Assembly: GCF_047345145.1 (NCBI RefSeq)
Contig: NZ_JBLFER010000003.1
Span: 62,001 to 126,000, forward strand
Direction of reading: 5' to 3'
DNA: 64,000 nucleotides
DNA from: Maribacter_C sp047345145
GTDB lineage: Bacteria; Bacteroidota; Bacteroidia; Flavobacteriales; Flavobacteriaceae
Below are positions 34,081-43,643 of the stretch, one piece after another. The stretch's first letter is position 1. Each line of letters starts with the position of its first letter. The notes below the pieces were generated by a model, which saw nothing but the letters and a program-made list of their open reading frames with translations, was not told the DNA's origin and ran no database searches. Both the position numbers and the translations under genes were made by a program.

Positions 34081-35664
34081 ATGCGAAACAAAATACTAGC
34101 GATAATTCTTTTTTCATTGCTGATACTGGGATGCGATGAACAAGCAACTAACATGATGCCGGATGAACTGATTGAGCAGGTCGACACGGAGCCACCAATC
34201 ATAACGATATCGGGACTTGAGAGTCCCATAGAAACTATAACAACTTTGAATGTTACTATACAAGATGAATCTGATAAGGTAAGTACTTCAGTGTTGATTA
34301 ATGAACAAGAAGTTTCCACTAGTAATGAAAAATCATTTTCTTTTGAGGTGAATCCGTTTGATTATATGACGGGTGAGAATACTATTGAAATTACTTCAAA
34401 CGATGAAGAGGGCAACGAAGTTGTAATTAATCAAACTTTTGATGTTAAAAAATTATTAGTAAGTATTTCAGCGCCAAGTTTTTCAAGTTCTCAGCGGATA
34501 TTCTTTTCTGTTAACACAATGACTGGTAACCTATTGGCTTTCAAAGAAGTAATGCAATCACTTGAAAATATTAAGCTATATGCGGATGATGATTTTGTAC
34601 CACAGCAATTAGTTGTAACATCTTATGATTTACAACCAAATGCAACTCGAAAAGCAAGCTTGGATTCTTATGCCAATATTAAACCTGGTACCGATTTGAC
34701 AATACTTCAAGAAGTCGGAGGCGTTATAACTGCAAATACTTTTGATGACCGACCAACTATTGTACCGCTTACTCTTGATATAACTGGAATCGATACAATT
34801 AAACTGGCAAATTCACTTTGGACAATAGGAAACGGCTTTGTTTCAAGTTCCAACCCCTTCGAAGAATTTGGCGTATTAAACTCACGCTTGCAATTTAATT
34901 CTAAGAATCAAGTCATCGAAAATGCTATTGTTTATACCTCTAACCTATCTGCTTTAACCAACGAAGATAAAATAGAAGTTGATGATTATAAATATCTGTT
35001 TTTGGAAGAACCTTCAAATTCAGCAATATCTTTTTCCGAATTTAAAACACCTCCAAATACGGAAGTAATAGATATACCTGCCTCAGTAACGTCACACTCT
35101 TTGCGCATTCTAGGTTTTAGGGATCAAGAGGCGTATCGAAATAATCAATATCGTTTTTTATATGATACTAAATATGAAGAAAGCCTTAATAGCTTTGTTG
35201 AAATTCCAGTTATTGATGAATTTGAGGTGTTAAGAAATGATATAGTTATGCAATTAAATAGCCGTAAGCGATACGTGGCGTCAACTTTGGGGATAAAAAA
35301 TATTTCTGATGTTCCAGATTGGGATGCCACTTTAACTGATGAAACGATTCAAATGACTGGAGAATTTGACAAGTTTACAATTTTAATTATTACTTTAAAT
35401 AATCCAGATGCTGAACTGCTGTGGGAATACACTGCTAAACCCATAGAAAATTTTCATCTTCCTTTTGAATCTTTTGAGTTTCCTGATGAGTTTGTAATCT
35501 ATTCTGAAGCGCAAAATTTGAATCTTTCTTCTTTAAATTCAAATACGACTAATAGGATAACTTTTTTTGATGCTTCTGAGCAATTGGCGTATGAAGAATT
35601 ATTATTTAACATATTTACCAATAATCGTCTTGGAGATGTTTATGAACTTTCGGTGAATTTGTAA
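34081..35664 (+). CDS. Lipoprotein with Ig-like N-terminal domain
   Basis: 527 residues with a lipoprotein signal (LILGC, Cys18), chosen from the ATG at 34081 because it begins the signal peptide. After an acidic linker comes an Ig-like domain (TEPPIITISGLESPIETITT ... IEITSNDEEGNEVVINQTFDV). The rest is Ser/Asn/Thr-rich and unrecognised. The region around it is more AT-rich than mpl or radC. It is probably surface-exposed; no partner genes are visible. Confidence 0.7.
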   Translation: MRNKILAIILFSLLILGCDEQATNMMPDELIEQVDTEPPIITISGLESPIETITTLNVTIQDESDKVSTSVLINEQEVSTSNEKSFSFEVNPFDYMTGENTIEITSNDEEGNEVVINQTFDVKKLLVSISAPSFSSSQRIFFSVNTMTGNLLAFKEVMQSLENIKLYADDDFVPQQLVVTSYDLQPNATRKASLDSYANIKPGTDLTILQEVGGVITANTFDDRPTIVPLTLDITGIDTIKLANSLWTIGNGFVSSSNPFEEFGVLNSRLQFNSKNQVIENAIVYTSNLSALTNEDKIEVDDYKYLFLEEPSNSAISFSEFKTPPNTEVIDIPASVTSHSLRILGFRDQEAYRNNQYRFLYDTKYEESLNSFVEIPVIDEFEVLRNDIVMQLNSRKRYVASTLGIKNISDVPDWDATLTDETIQMTGEFDKFTILIITLNNPDAELLWEYTAKPIENFHLPFESFEFPDEFVIYSEAQNLNLSSLNSNTTNRITFFDASEQLAYEELLFNIFTNNRLGDVYELSVNL

Positions 35665-35711
35665 AATATCAAGTAGTTTTATATTTCGTAGGATTTATCC
35701 TATTTTTAGAG

Positions 35712-36410
35712 ATGCAAGAAAAACAAGCTTCCCTCTCGATTAAGAACTGGTCCGATGATGATAAACCTCGGGAAAAATTGGTTCAGAAAGGTAAAGCTGT
35801 CCTGTCGGATGCAGAACTCATTGCCATTTTGATTGGCTCCGGAAGCCGAAACGAAAGCGCTGTGGAACTTTCCAAACGTATTTTAGCATCTGTCAATAAT
35901 AACCTTAATGAGCTCGGCAGACTTTCCATAAAACAATTAATGGAGTTTAAAGGAATCGGCGAAGCGAAAGCTGTAACTATTGGAGCTGCCTTGGAAATGG
36001 GTAGACGAAGAAGGGGAGAAGAGGCCCAAAAAATCACAAAGATTCAAAGTAGTAAAAGTGTTTTTGAGCTTTTGCAACCCATTATGGGAGAGTTGGAACA
36101 CGAAGAATTTTGGATTGTTTACCTGAACAATTCGAATAAGGTCCTTCATCGTGCACAGTTAAGTAAAGGTGGAATTACGGGCACTTTAGTAGATGTCCGA
36201 TTGGTGATGAAACAGGCCCTGGAACTTGGAGCGGTAGCACTTATTCTGGCACACAATCATCCCTCAGGAACATTAAAACCCAGTAATGCTGACAAACAAA
36301 TCACACAAAAGTTAAAAGTTGCCGGTGAAGCACTTGATCTAAAAGTTTTAGACCATTTAATCATTACCCAAAAGGAATATTTTAGTTTTGCAGACGAAGG
36401 CGTTTTATAA
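35712..36410 (+). CDS. radC: RadC family protein (JAB/MPN domain)
   Basis: 232 residues: N-terminal helix-hairpin-helix-like UPF0758 part (LMEFKGIGEAKAVTIGAALEMGRR) and a C-terminal JAB/MPN metalloprotease-like domain with HNHPSG at 181-186 and Asp194. Despite the name, a DNA-repair role is doubtful; its biochemical activity is unknown. Starts MQEKQASLSIKNWSDDDKPREKL, typical of the family. Confidence 0.93.
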   Translation: MQEKQASLSIKNWSDDDKPREKLVQKGKAVLSDAELIAILIGSGSRNESAVELSKRILASVNNNLNELGRLSIKQLMEFKGIGEAKAVTIGAALEMGRRRRGEEAQKITKIQSSKSVFELLQPIMGELEHEEFWIVYLNNSNKVLHRAQLSKGGITGTLVDVRLVMKQALELGAVALILAHNHPSGTLKPSNADKQITQKLKVAGEALDLKVLDHLIITQKEYFSFADEGVL

Positions 36411-36437
36411 AATCGTACTTTTCTGACTGAGATATTC

Positions 36438-37733
36438 ATGTTACTTATATACACGCACAAAATAACGCCCCGCTTTAGCTATACAATGAAGCATATCTTC
36501 ACCAGAATTTTGGGGATAGATGTGACTTTCACTACTAAAGTAGAAGATTTCATAAAACATTCGGGAGCGAAAATAACTTATACCAAACAGCCTTTGCAGA
36601 ATGAGTTTTTCATTCGGAGTAATGATTTGCTGTTTGAGCAAGGTATCAATGACCTTCAAATTACCATCTCAAATTGGGAAGGTATTCCATGTTTTTTTAC
36701 CGCAGGTGAGCGCAGCACGATTCCGTTTGATATATTTTCAGCTAGTTTTTATTTGCTGAGTAGATACGAAGAATATTTACCACATGTCAAAGATATGCAT
36801 GGAAGGTTTCCTCCTAAGGAAAGTTTGGCATATCAGAATGGATTTTTGCAACAGCCCGTGGTAGATATGTGGGCCTTTAAGTTATTAGATAAACTAAAAG
36901 AACGTTTTCTCAATTTAGAGTACAAAAAAAGAACTTATACCTATAATTCCATAATCGATGTAACCACCTCGCACGGCTTTGCACATCGAGGATTCACTAG
37001 AAGTGTGGCAGGGCTTATGTATGATTTGGTATCCTTCAAATTACGAAGGGTTGGAAGACGTATTGGGGTTTGGTTTAATCCTAAAAAAGACCCTTTTAAT
37101 AATTATGAATACTTAATTAATCTGCATAAGCGATTTGCCCTGAAAAGTATGTTCTTTTTTCAGTTTGCTGCTTATTCTACTTATGATAAAAACCTATCTC
37201 CGAATAATAACAAGTTCAAGTTTTTAATTAAATCAATTGCTGATTATAGTGCAGTCGCGCTAAGTGCTTCCTATAGCTCCTTTGAAGATATTACTCTTTT
37301 AAAGAATGAAAAAAAGCGGCTCTCCGATGTGATTAATCGAGATGTGACTTCCTCACGAATGCGCTATAATCGAGTGGATGTGCCAAATACGTATAGAAAT
37401 TTGGTAGATGCAGAGTTTACGGATGATTATACTATGGGTTATACCCATGAAATAGGTTTTAGAGCAGGAACTTGCAGCCCATTTTATTTTTATGATATTA
37501 ATCTTGAGTTGCAGCAACCTATTCGTGTTCATCCATTTGCATTTCATGACTATGCATTGGTAAGCATGGCATCAAAAGAAGAAATCGCACAAAAGATTAG
37601 TACATTGAATAAAAGGGTTAAAAATGTTAATGGAGATTTCACAAGTGTTTTTTCAATTGAACTTATTGGTGGTGAAAAGTCCGAAGATTGGAAAAAATTA
37701 TATGAATCCGTATTAAGTGAGTTTCATGTTTAA
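36438..37733 (+). CDS. Polysaccharide deacetylase-like protein, probably degenerate active site
   Basis: 431 residues, start MLLIYTHKITPRFSYTMKHIF as I recall from flavobacterial relatives. These relatives have a polysaccharide deacetylase-type TIM-barrel with an N-terminal extension (IPFDIFSASFYLLSRYEEYLP). In the position where deacetylases carry the metal Asp and adjacent residues, this protein reads SIIDVTTSHGFAHRG, which lacks the usual DID/DxD arrangement; the GFRAGTCSPFYFYD segment is kept. Follows radC by 27 bp and overlaps the next gene by 8 bp. The carbohydrate substrate is unknown. Confidence 0.7.
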   Translation: MLLIYTHKITPRFSYTMKHIFTRILGIDVTFTTKVEDFIKHSGAKITYTKQPLQNEFFIRSNDLLFEQGINDLQITISNWEGIPCFFTAGERSTIPFDIFSASFYLLSRYEEYLPHVKDMHGRFPPKESLAYQNGFLQQPVVDMWAFKLLDKLKERFLNLEYKKRTYTYNSIIDVTTSHGFAHRGFTRSVAGLMYDLVSFKLRRVGRRIGVWFNPKKDPFNNYEYLINLHKRFALKSMFFFQFAAYSTYDKNLSPNNNKFKFLIKSIADYSAVALSASYSSFEDITLLKNEKKRLSDVINRDVTSSRMRYNRVDVPNTYRNLVDAEFTDDYTMGYTHEIGFRAGTCSPFYFYDINLELQQPIRVHPFAFHDYALVSMASKEEIAQKISTLNKRVKNVNGDFTSVFSIELIGGEKSEDWKKLYESVLSEFHV

Positions 37734-38415
37734 AGAAATAGTAACCGATGTATTTTTTGATTTAGATCATACGCTTTGGGATTTTGAAAGGAATTCGGCT
37801 TTGACTTTTGAAAAAATACTTTCAGAAAATAATATTCCTGTGGATCTTCCAAATTTCTTGGAGGTCTATGTCCCTGCCAACTTAGCTTTTTGGAAGTTAT
37901 ATAGGGAAGAAAAAATTACAAAAGAAGCCCTGAGATATCAGCGTTTGAAATCTGTATTTGATAAATTAGGACTTTCCGTTGTAGATGAAATGATTCATAA
38001 GTTATCCGAAGAATATATCCTTTACTTATCATCTTACAATCATCTTTTTCCAAATACAATTGAAATTTTAGAATATTTAAAGCCCAAATACAGACTACAC
38101 ATTATCACCAACGGCTTTCAGGAAATCCAAGGAAAAAAGCTGCGAAACTCTAATATAGATGGTTATTTTGAACATGTCATTGATTCCGAAATGGCCGGTG
38201 TAAAAAAACCAAATCCTAGAATTTTCGAATTAGCGCTCAACAAAGCAAATATTGCTTCAAAAAATGCATTAATGGTTGGAGATAGCCTTGAGGCTGATAT
38301 TTTAGGTGCAAAAGATTCAGGTTTTCACATCTTGCATTTTAACGCACATAACGAACCTTTCCACGAGTTTTGCCCAATCATTCAAGATTTAAGTGAAATA
38401 AAAACCTTTTTGTAG
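37726..38415 (+). CDS. yjjG: YjjG family noncanonical pyrimidine nucleotidase (HAD superfamily)
   Basis: 229 residues. HAD motif I is DVFFDLDHTLWDF (nucleophile Asp12, Asp14), motif II ITNGF, motif III Lys in GVKKPNPRIF, motif IV GDSLEADILGA. YjjG-type enzymes dephosphorylate non-canonical pyrimidine nucleotides as a house-cleaning step. The ATG at 37726 overlaps the upstream gene by 8 bp, indicating coupled translation. Confidence 0.9.
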   Translation: MFKEIVTDVFFDLDHTLWDFERNSALTFEKILSENNIPVDLPNFLEVYVPANLAFWKLYREEKITKEALRYQRLKSVFDKLGLSVVDEMIHKLSEEYILYLSSYNHLFPNTIEILEYLKPKYRLHIITNGFQEIQGKKLRNSNIDGYFEHVIDSEMAGVKKPNPRIFELALNKANIASKNALMVGDSLEADILGAKDSGFHILHFNAHNEPFHEFCPIIQDLSEIKTFL

Positions 38416-38473
38416 AGTTATCATAAGTAGGGTAAAGTGCTTCTTTCCTGTTGTTTATTAAAAGGTTTATTCG

Positions 38474-39019
38474 ATGAAAAGAATACTTCAAAGTGTATTA
38501 TTTGTTATGCTGCTAGTTGGTATCACCGCTTGTACAGAAGAACTTGATTTTAATCAATTCGATGATTTAGAGGCCACACCTACATATGAGGCGGGTATTT
38601 TTTATCTTGAAGCTCCCGAGGACATCATAAACTTAGTTTCTGGACAAAGTGTTTTTAGCCAAAACTTCAATTTTGATGCTTTTAGTTCTGATATTTTTTC
38701 AGATCGAGTAATTGATGGAGTAATCACCTATGTTGTTGAAAATACTACCAGCAAAGAATTGAACATTACCATCGAGTTTTTGGATGAAAATGAAAATGTA
38801 ACAGACACTGAATTTTTTTCTATTCAACCCGCGCCTACTGCTATTATACAACGAGAAATCACCTATGGTGATTCAGGAGAAAGCATAGACATAATAAAAA
38901 CACTTTCAACCATACGAGTTAGTGCCGAAAACCTCGGAAATAATACAAGTACATCAAACCTTCCTGAGCCGCTCATAACCTTAAAATCTAGCGGTAAGTT
39001 TAGAGTCCGTCTTAAATGA
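38474..39019 (+). CDS. Lipoprotein of unknown function, partner of DUF5723 protein
   Basis: 181 residues with lipobox GITAC (Cys20) followed by acidic EELDFNQFDDLE, a surface-export-type pattern in Bacteroidetes lipoproteins. The mature part is beta-rich. It overlaps the following DUF5723 gene by 4 bp (ATGA), suggesting the two proteins work together at the outer membrane. Confidence 0.7.
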   Translation: MKRILQSVLFVMLLVGITACTEELDFNQFDDLEATPTYEAGIFYLEAPEDIINLVSGQSVFSQNFNFDAFSSDIFSDRVIDGVITYVVENTTSKELNITIEFLDENENVTDTEFFSIQPAPTAIIQREITYGDSGESIDIIKTLSTIRVSAENLGNNTSTSNLPEPLITLKSSGKFRVRLK

Positions 39020-40449
39020 GAATTCCCAAAATCTTTTATTTCATTATCCTACTATGGACATGTTTTGGTGCGCAAGCGCAAAACAAACAGGTGCTCTACG
39101 ATTTCTCTGAGATTCCACAGTCTTTGATGATAAATCCGGGTGTTCAAAGTGATTTCAAATGGTATGCTGGTATTCCAGGGATATCTGGTCTTTCTTTTCA
39201 AATAGGTTCAAGTGGAGTTTCTGCCTATGATCTTTTTGCTGCTGATGGTATCGATTTTAATACCAAGTTTAGAAATCGTTTAATTGGTGGAATGACTCGA
39301 AGAGACGAGTTGAGCGGAACATATCAATTAGAGCTTTTGAATGTAGGTTTTAGAAGTCAAGATCCAAATGTGTTTTATTCTTTCGGAATTTACAACGAAG
39401 GCGATGCCATTGGATACTGGTTTGAAGACTATGCCATATTAGCAATTGAAGGTAATGCTGATAGACTAAACCAACGATTTGATTTAGGAGATTTAAAGAC
39501 CAGAGGTGAAATGATGAATGTTTTTCACTTTGGAGTAAATAAAAAGATAGATAACAAATTTACTGTTGGGGCTAGAGGAAAGATTTACTCCAGTATTTTT
39601 GATTTCAATTCAACTAGGAACAAGGGATTTTTTGTTACCCGACCTGGTCAAAACAATTTGCTGTCGAGCACTATTAATGCAGATATGAAATGGAGAACTT
39701 CCGGCATAAATGCTTTAAAAAACGCTGCTAGTGATGATGAAATACCTAGTACCATTCTTAAAAGAGGTTTTTTTGGTGGTAACCTTGGGTTGGGAATTGA
39801 TTTGGGTTTTACCTATCAAATAAATAAACAAACTGTATTTACCGCAAGCCTTTTAGATTTAGGATTTATCTATCACTCCAATGATGTTGAAAACTATACC
39901 CTAAAAGGCGACGTAACAACCGAAGGTGTCGAGGTTATCTTACCAGGGGATATTTTAGACCCTAGCCGTGATTTTTGGCAAGATTTGGTAGATGATATTG
40001 AAGAAATTCTTCCGTTTGAAAACAATTTTAAAAACTACATCACATTTAGACCTACCAAACTAAATGCTTCATTAAGATATAATTGGGGAGAACAATCTTT
40101 AAGAGCTGCTGACTGTGATTGTGGCCCAAATGTTAACCGAAGCAATAGGGCTCAGAAATTCGTAAATGGAGTAGGAGGACAACTGTATGTAATTAATAGA
40201 CCTAGAGGACCTCAAACCGCTTTAACAGCTTTTTATCAACGAAGATTTGGAAATGTCCTGGCTGTCAAAGCTACTTATACCGCTGATAAATTTACTTATA
40301 CTAATGTTGGTTTTGGTATGAACCTGCAGGCGGGGCCTGTGAACTTATATGTAATAGCAGATAACCTTCTTGCTTATCGCAACATTGCTGACAGCCAATA
40401 TGCTTCTTTCCAATTAGGATTAAATATTATATCTTGGGGCAAGAAATAA
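39016..40449 (+). CDS. DUF5723 family outer membrane protein
   Basis: 477 residues with a Sec signal peptide (ends FGAQAQN). YDFSEIPQSLMINPGVQ at the start of the mature protein and alternating beta-strand pattern to the C-terminus (SFQLGLNIISWGKK) fit the DUF5723 beta-barrel-like family. Function unknown. It is coupled to the upstream lipoprotein by a 4-bp overlap. Confidence 0.8.
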   Translation: MRIPKIFYFIILLWTCFGAQAQNKQVLYDFSEIPQSLMINPGVQSDFKWYAGIPGISGLSFQIGSSGVSAYDLFAADGIDFNTKFRNRLIGGMTRRDELSGTYQLELLNVGFRSQDPNVFYSFGIYNEGDAIGYWFEDYAILAIEGNADRLNQRFDLGDLKTRGEMMNVFHFGVNKKIDNKFTVGARGKIYSSIFDFNSTRNKGFFVTRPGQNNLLSSTINADMKWRTSGINALKNAASDDEIPSTILKRGFFGGNLGLGIDLGFTYQINKQTVFTASLLDLGFIYHSNDVENYTLKGDVTTEGVEVILPGDILDPSRDFWQDLVDDIEEILPFENNFKNYITFRPTKLNASLRYNWGEQSLRAADCDCGPNVNRSNRAQKFVNGVGGQLYVINRPRGPQTALTAFYQRRFGNVLAVKATYTADKFTYTNVGFGMNLQAGPVNLYVIADNLLAYRNIADSQYASFQLGLNIISWGKK

Positions 40450-40563
40450 TATGATCTGAAAAGCCTTTTTTGGTATACTTTTCTTTTTGGCACACTTTTT
40501 TCATATTTGACTTTAATTAATCAGTAATTGTTATTTTATGACAATTCAAAAAAATGTAATGTT

Positions 40564-41517
40564 TTGAAAGGTATTGTTTTAGCTATTTTTTTAATGACAA
40601 CTTTAATGAGTTCTGCACAATCAAACTTGAATGAATACAAGTATGTCATAATACCCAAAAGATTTGAAGGTTTTAAAAAGGAGAATCAACATCAAACAAG
40701 TACTTTGATAAAGCATTTGTTCGCTAAAAAAGGTTTTATTACAGTTTATGATGATTATCCACCTGATGACTTAAATAGTAATAGATGTCTTGGACTTTTT
40801 GTTGACTTGATTAATAATTCTTCAATGTTTACAACGAAAACGGCTTTGACTTTGAAAGATTGTAATAATCAAGAGATTTTTACATCGCAAGAAGGTAAAA
40901 GCAAGAAAAAAGATTATAAGGCTGCTTATGCTGAAGCTATCACCAAGGCTTTTGATTCTTTTGCCTCACTCGATTATTCTTATGAGTCAAAAGATAAGGT
41001 CACGGCCGAAGAGCCGGTTGTTTTAAATTTTGAAAATGATGTAAAGACTGTTGAGGATGCACCAAAAAAAGATGAAAATGAAGATTCGATGGTAAAGCAA
41101 ATTGCCACTAGAGAAGTCCAGTATTATGAAGATCGTCGTCCTGTTGAATCAAATTTCAAAAAGGCTCCGGTTAAAGAAGGTGAAAAGATGGAGAAGCAAA
41201 ATGCCACGTTAGAGGAGCAAAGCTTTGAAAGTATGGAGCCAATTGAAACTGATTTCAAGAAAAGAGATACTGATGTTTCTTCTAGAGCTAAAATTTCTAA
41301 AGGAATTTTGTATGCTCAGGCCGTCAATAATGGTTATCAATTGGTCGATAGCACTCCGAAAATTCAACTAAAGATATTTAAGAGCTCAATGCCTAATGTA
41401 TATATTGCCAAGGGAGATAATAAAGATGGGGTGGTTTACACTTCTGACGGAAAATGGTTTTTTGAATATAGTGAGGGAGAGCAAATTATAAAAGAGGAAT
41501 TGGATATCAAGTTTTAG
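40564..41517 (+). CDS. Secreted hypothetical protein with internal duplication
   Basis: 317 residues if started at the TTG at 40564, which gives a good signal peptide (MKGIVLAIFLMTTLMSSAQ); a TTG 12 codons earlier is less suitable. The N-terminal domain (YKYVIIPKRFEGFKKENQHQ ... CNNQEIFTSQEGKSKKKDYK) is unrecognised. An acidic linker carries a two-fold imperfect repeat: KQIATREVQYYEDRRPVESN and KQNATLEEQSFESMEPIETD. The 3' end overlaps the convergent rarA by 11 bp. It follows the DUF5723 pair and may belong with it. Confidence 0.65.
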   Translation: MKGIVLAIFLMTTLMSSAQSNLNEYKYVIIPKRFEGFKKENQHQTSTLIKHLFAKKGFITVYDDYPPDDLNSNRCLGLFVDLINNSSMFTTKTALTLKDCNNQEIFTSQEGKSKKKDYKAAYAEAITKAFDSFASLDYSYESKDKVTAEEPVVLNFENDVKTVEDAPKKDENEDSMVKQIATREVQYYEDRRPVESNFKKAPVKEGEKMEKQNATLEEQSFESMEPIETDFKKRDTDVSSRAKISKGILYAQAVNNGYQLVDSTPKIQLKIFKSSMPNVYIAKGDNKDGVVYTSDGKWFFEYSEGEQIIKEELDIKF

Positions 41518-42790
41518 GATTATACTTGTCTTTCCATCTATTTTTTAAGAATTCTTTTATCGCATTTTCACGTTGATTTACGCCAGGTTCGTAGAATTGA
41601 GTACCAGAAATTTCTTTTGGTAAAAACTCTTCCTCGACAAAGTTGTTTTGATAGTTATGGGCGTATTTATATTCTTCGCCATATCCCAAATCTTTCATCA
41701 ATTTGGTGGGTGCATTTCGCAGGGGGAGTGGAACAGACAGGTCGCCGGTTTTTTTGACAGCCTGTTGTGCTTTTCCAATAGCCATGTAACTAGCATTACT
41801 TTTGGGCGAGGTAGCCAAGTAAATTGCACATTGACTCAATAGTATCCTAGCTTCAGGATAACCAATGGTAGTTACTGCTTGAAAAGTTGTATTAGCCATT
41901 ACCAAAGCAGTGGGGTTTGCCAATCCGATATCTTCAGAAGCGGAAATAAGCATTCTACGGGCAATGAACTTTAAATCTTCGCCTCCTTCTATCATTCTAG
42001 CTAGCCAATATACAGCTCCATTGGGGTCACTACCTCGAATTGATTTAATGAAAGCTGAGATGATATCATAATGTTGCTCTCCGGTCTTATCATAAAGCAC
42101 GGTATTCTTCTGAATTTTGCCTAAAACTAGTTCATCTGTAATTTGTACTGTATCTGATTCTTCTGAATTAATAACTAGCTCGAAGATGTTCAGCAACTTA
42201 CGACCATCCCCTCCTGAAAGTCTTAATAAAGCTTCAGTTTCTTTGAGTTTTATTTTTTTATTCTTGAGTATAGTGTCTTGTTTCAAAGCCCTTTTTAGTA
42301 AAGCTTCTAAGTCCTCTTTTCCAAAGGCATTGAGAACATATACCTGGCATCTTGATAATAAAGCGGGTATGACTTCAAAACTAGGATTTTCCGTAGTAGC
42401 TCCTATCAAAGTAACCCAGCCCTTTTCAACTGCAGCGAGAAGTGAATCTTGCTGTGATTTGCTAAACCGATGAATCTCGTCAATAAATAGAATAGGGTTT
42501 TTAGCTGTAAACAATCCGCCGCTCTTTTTGGCCTTGTCGATAACTTCACGAATATCCTTTACACCGCTATTAATCGCGCTCAGCGTATAGAAGGGTCTTT
42601 CGCTTTCGTTGGCAATTATATTGGCCAGTGTAGTTTTACCTGTTCCAGGAGGTCCCCAAAGGATAAGTGAGGGTATAATTCCTTTTTTAATCTGATGAGT
42701 TAACGATCCATTTTCGCCAACCAAGTGGTTTTGGCTAATGTATTCCTCTAATGTTTTTGGGCGTACCCGTTCGGCAAGTGGTTCGTTCAT
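41507..42790 (-). CDS. rarA: Replication-associated recombination protein RarA (MgsA)
   Basis: 427-residue AAA+ ATPase of the clamp-loader clade. Walker A GPPGTGKT (46-53), Walker B LFIDEIHR, sensor TTENPSFEV and the MgsA C-terminal SIRGSDPNGAVYWLARMIEGG domain are all present. It acts at stalled replication forks. The start is MNEPLAERVRPKTLEEYISQ. Confidence 0.96.
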   Translation of the reverse strand: MNEPLAERVRPKTLEEYISQNHLVGENGSLTHQIKKGIIPSLILWGPPGTGKTTLANIIANESERPFYTLSAINSGVKDIREVIDKAKKSGGLFTAKNPILFIDEIHRFSKSQQDSLLAAVEKGWVTLIGATTENPSFEVIPALLSRCQVYVLNAFGKEDLEALLKRALKQDTILKNKKIKLKETEALLRLSGGDGRKLLNIFELVINSEESDTVQITDELVLGKIQKNTVLYDKTGEQHYDIISAFIKSIRGSDPNGAVYWLARMIEGGEDLKFIARRMLISASEDIGLANPTALVMANTTFQAVTTIGYPEARILLSQCAIYLATSPKSNASYMAIGKAQQAVKKTGDLSVPLPLRNAPTKLMKDLGYGEEYKYAHNYQNNFVEEEFLPKEISGTQFYEPGVNQRENAIKEFLKNRWKDKYNPKT

Positions 42791-42879
42791 ATAGTAAATG
42801 TAAGAAATAATATAAATGACAATTTTTCCGTTTTGATCATTTTGGCTTGTTTGTTGACTTTATAAAGTAATTTTAAAAG

Positions 42880-43626
42880 ATGTCAGAACAAAACTATTTT
42901 AAGTTTTCCAATTCCGTCGTAATAGCTCCACTTGGTGCGGTCCTTCTGATTTGGATCGTTTATTGGATGGAATTACGTTTTCAGACCAATTTTAACGATT
43001 TTGGCCTCTATCCAAGAAGAATTTCTGGTTTACAAGGGTTGCTTTTTAGTCCATTTATTCATGGCTCTTTAGAGCATTTATATAATAATACCATTCCATT
43101 AGCATTATTATTGGCTTCGTTATTTTATTTCTATCGCGATATAGCCATTAAGGTACTCGTTTTTGGAGCTTTGTTATCAGGGTTAATTACTTGGGGTATA
43201 GGAAGACCCTCTTATCATATTGGAGCAAGTGGAGTTATCTATCTTTTGGCTAGTTTTATTTTCTTCAAAGGTATCTTTACAAAGCATTATCGTTTGGTGG
43301 CACTTTCTCTAATTGTTGTTTTCATCTATGGGAGTTTACTATGGTATATATTTCCTGTAAAGAATGGAATATCATGGGAAGGGCATTTAGGAGGTTTCCT
43401 TACTGGTTTTGGACTAGCGTTTTTAGTAAAAGGAAGCGTTCCATCACCAAAAAAATTCGCTTGGGAACATGACGATTATAACGAAGAAGAAGATGAATTT
43501 CTAAAACACTTTGATGAAGAAGGAAATTTTATTGAAACAATTCATGAAGAACATTCGCAGGAAGAAAATACTTTACAAGTCAAGTATTTCTACAAAAAGA
43601 ATTCTGAAGATGTTGATTCTGAATAG
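42880..43626 (+). CDS. Rhomboid family intramembrane serine protease
   Basis: 248 residues with about six spans. The catalytic Ser117 is in GASGVIY and His169 in EGHLGGFLTGF; the H-x-x-x-N element is HLYNN near 66-70. An acidic soluble tail of about 60 residues (DDYNEEEDEFLKHFDEEGN) follows the last span. It cleaves membrane proteins within the bilayer; substrate unknown. Convergent with rlmB, 17 bp apart. Confidence 0.92.
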   Translation: MSEQNYFKFSNSVVIAPLGAVLLIWIVYWMELRFQTNFNDFGLYPRRISGLQGLLFSPFIHGSLEHLYNNTIPLALLLASLFYFYRDIAIKVLVFGALLSGLITWGIGRPSYHIGASGVIYLLASFIFFKGIFTKHYRLVALSLIVVFIYGSLLWYIFPVKNGISWEGHLGGFLTGFGLAFLVKGSVPSPKKFAWEHDDYNEEEDEFLKHFDEEGNFIETIHEEHSQEENTLQVKYFYKKNSEDVDSE

Positions 43627-43643
43627 TTAAGACAAACAATTTA

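Noticed and set aside
42117..42473. 118-codon plus-strand frame inside rarA
   Set aside because: Low-complexity Ser-rich translation, antisense to a conserved gene.
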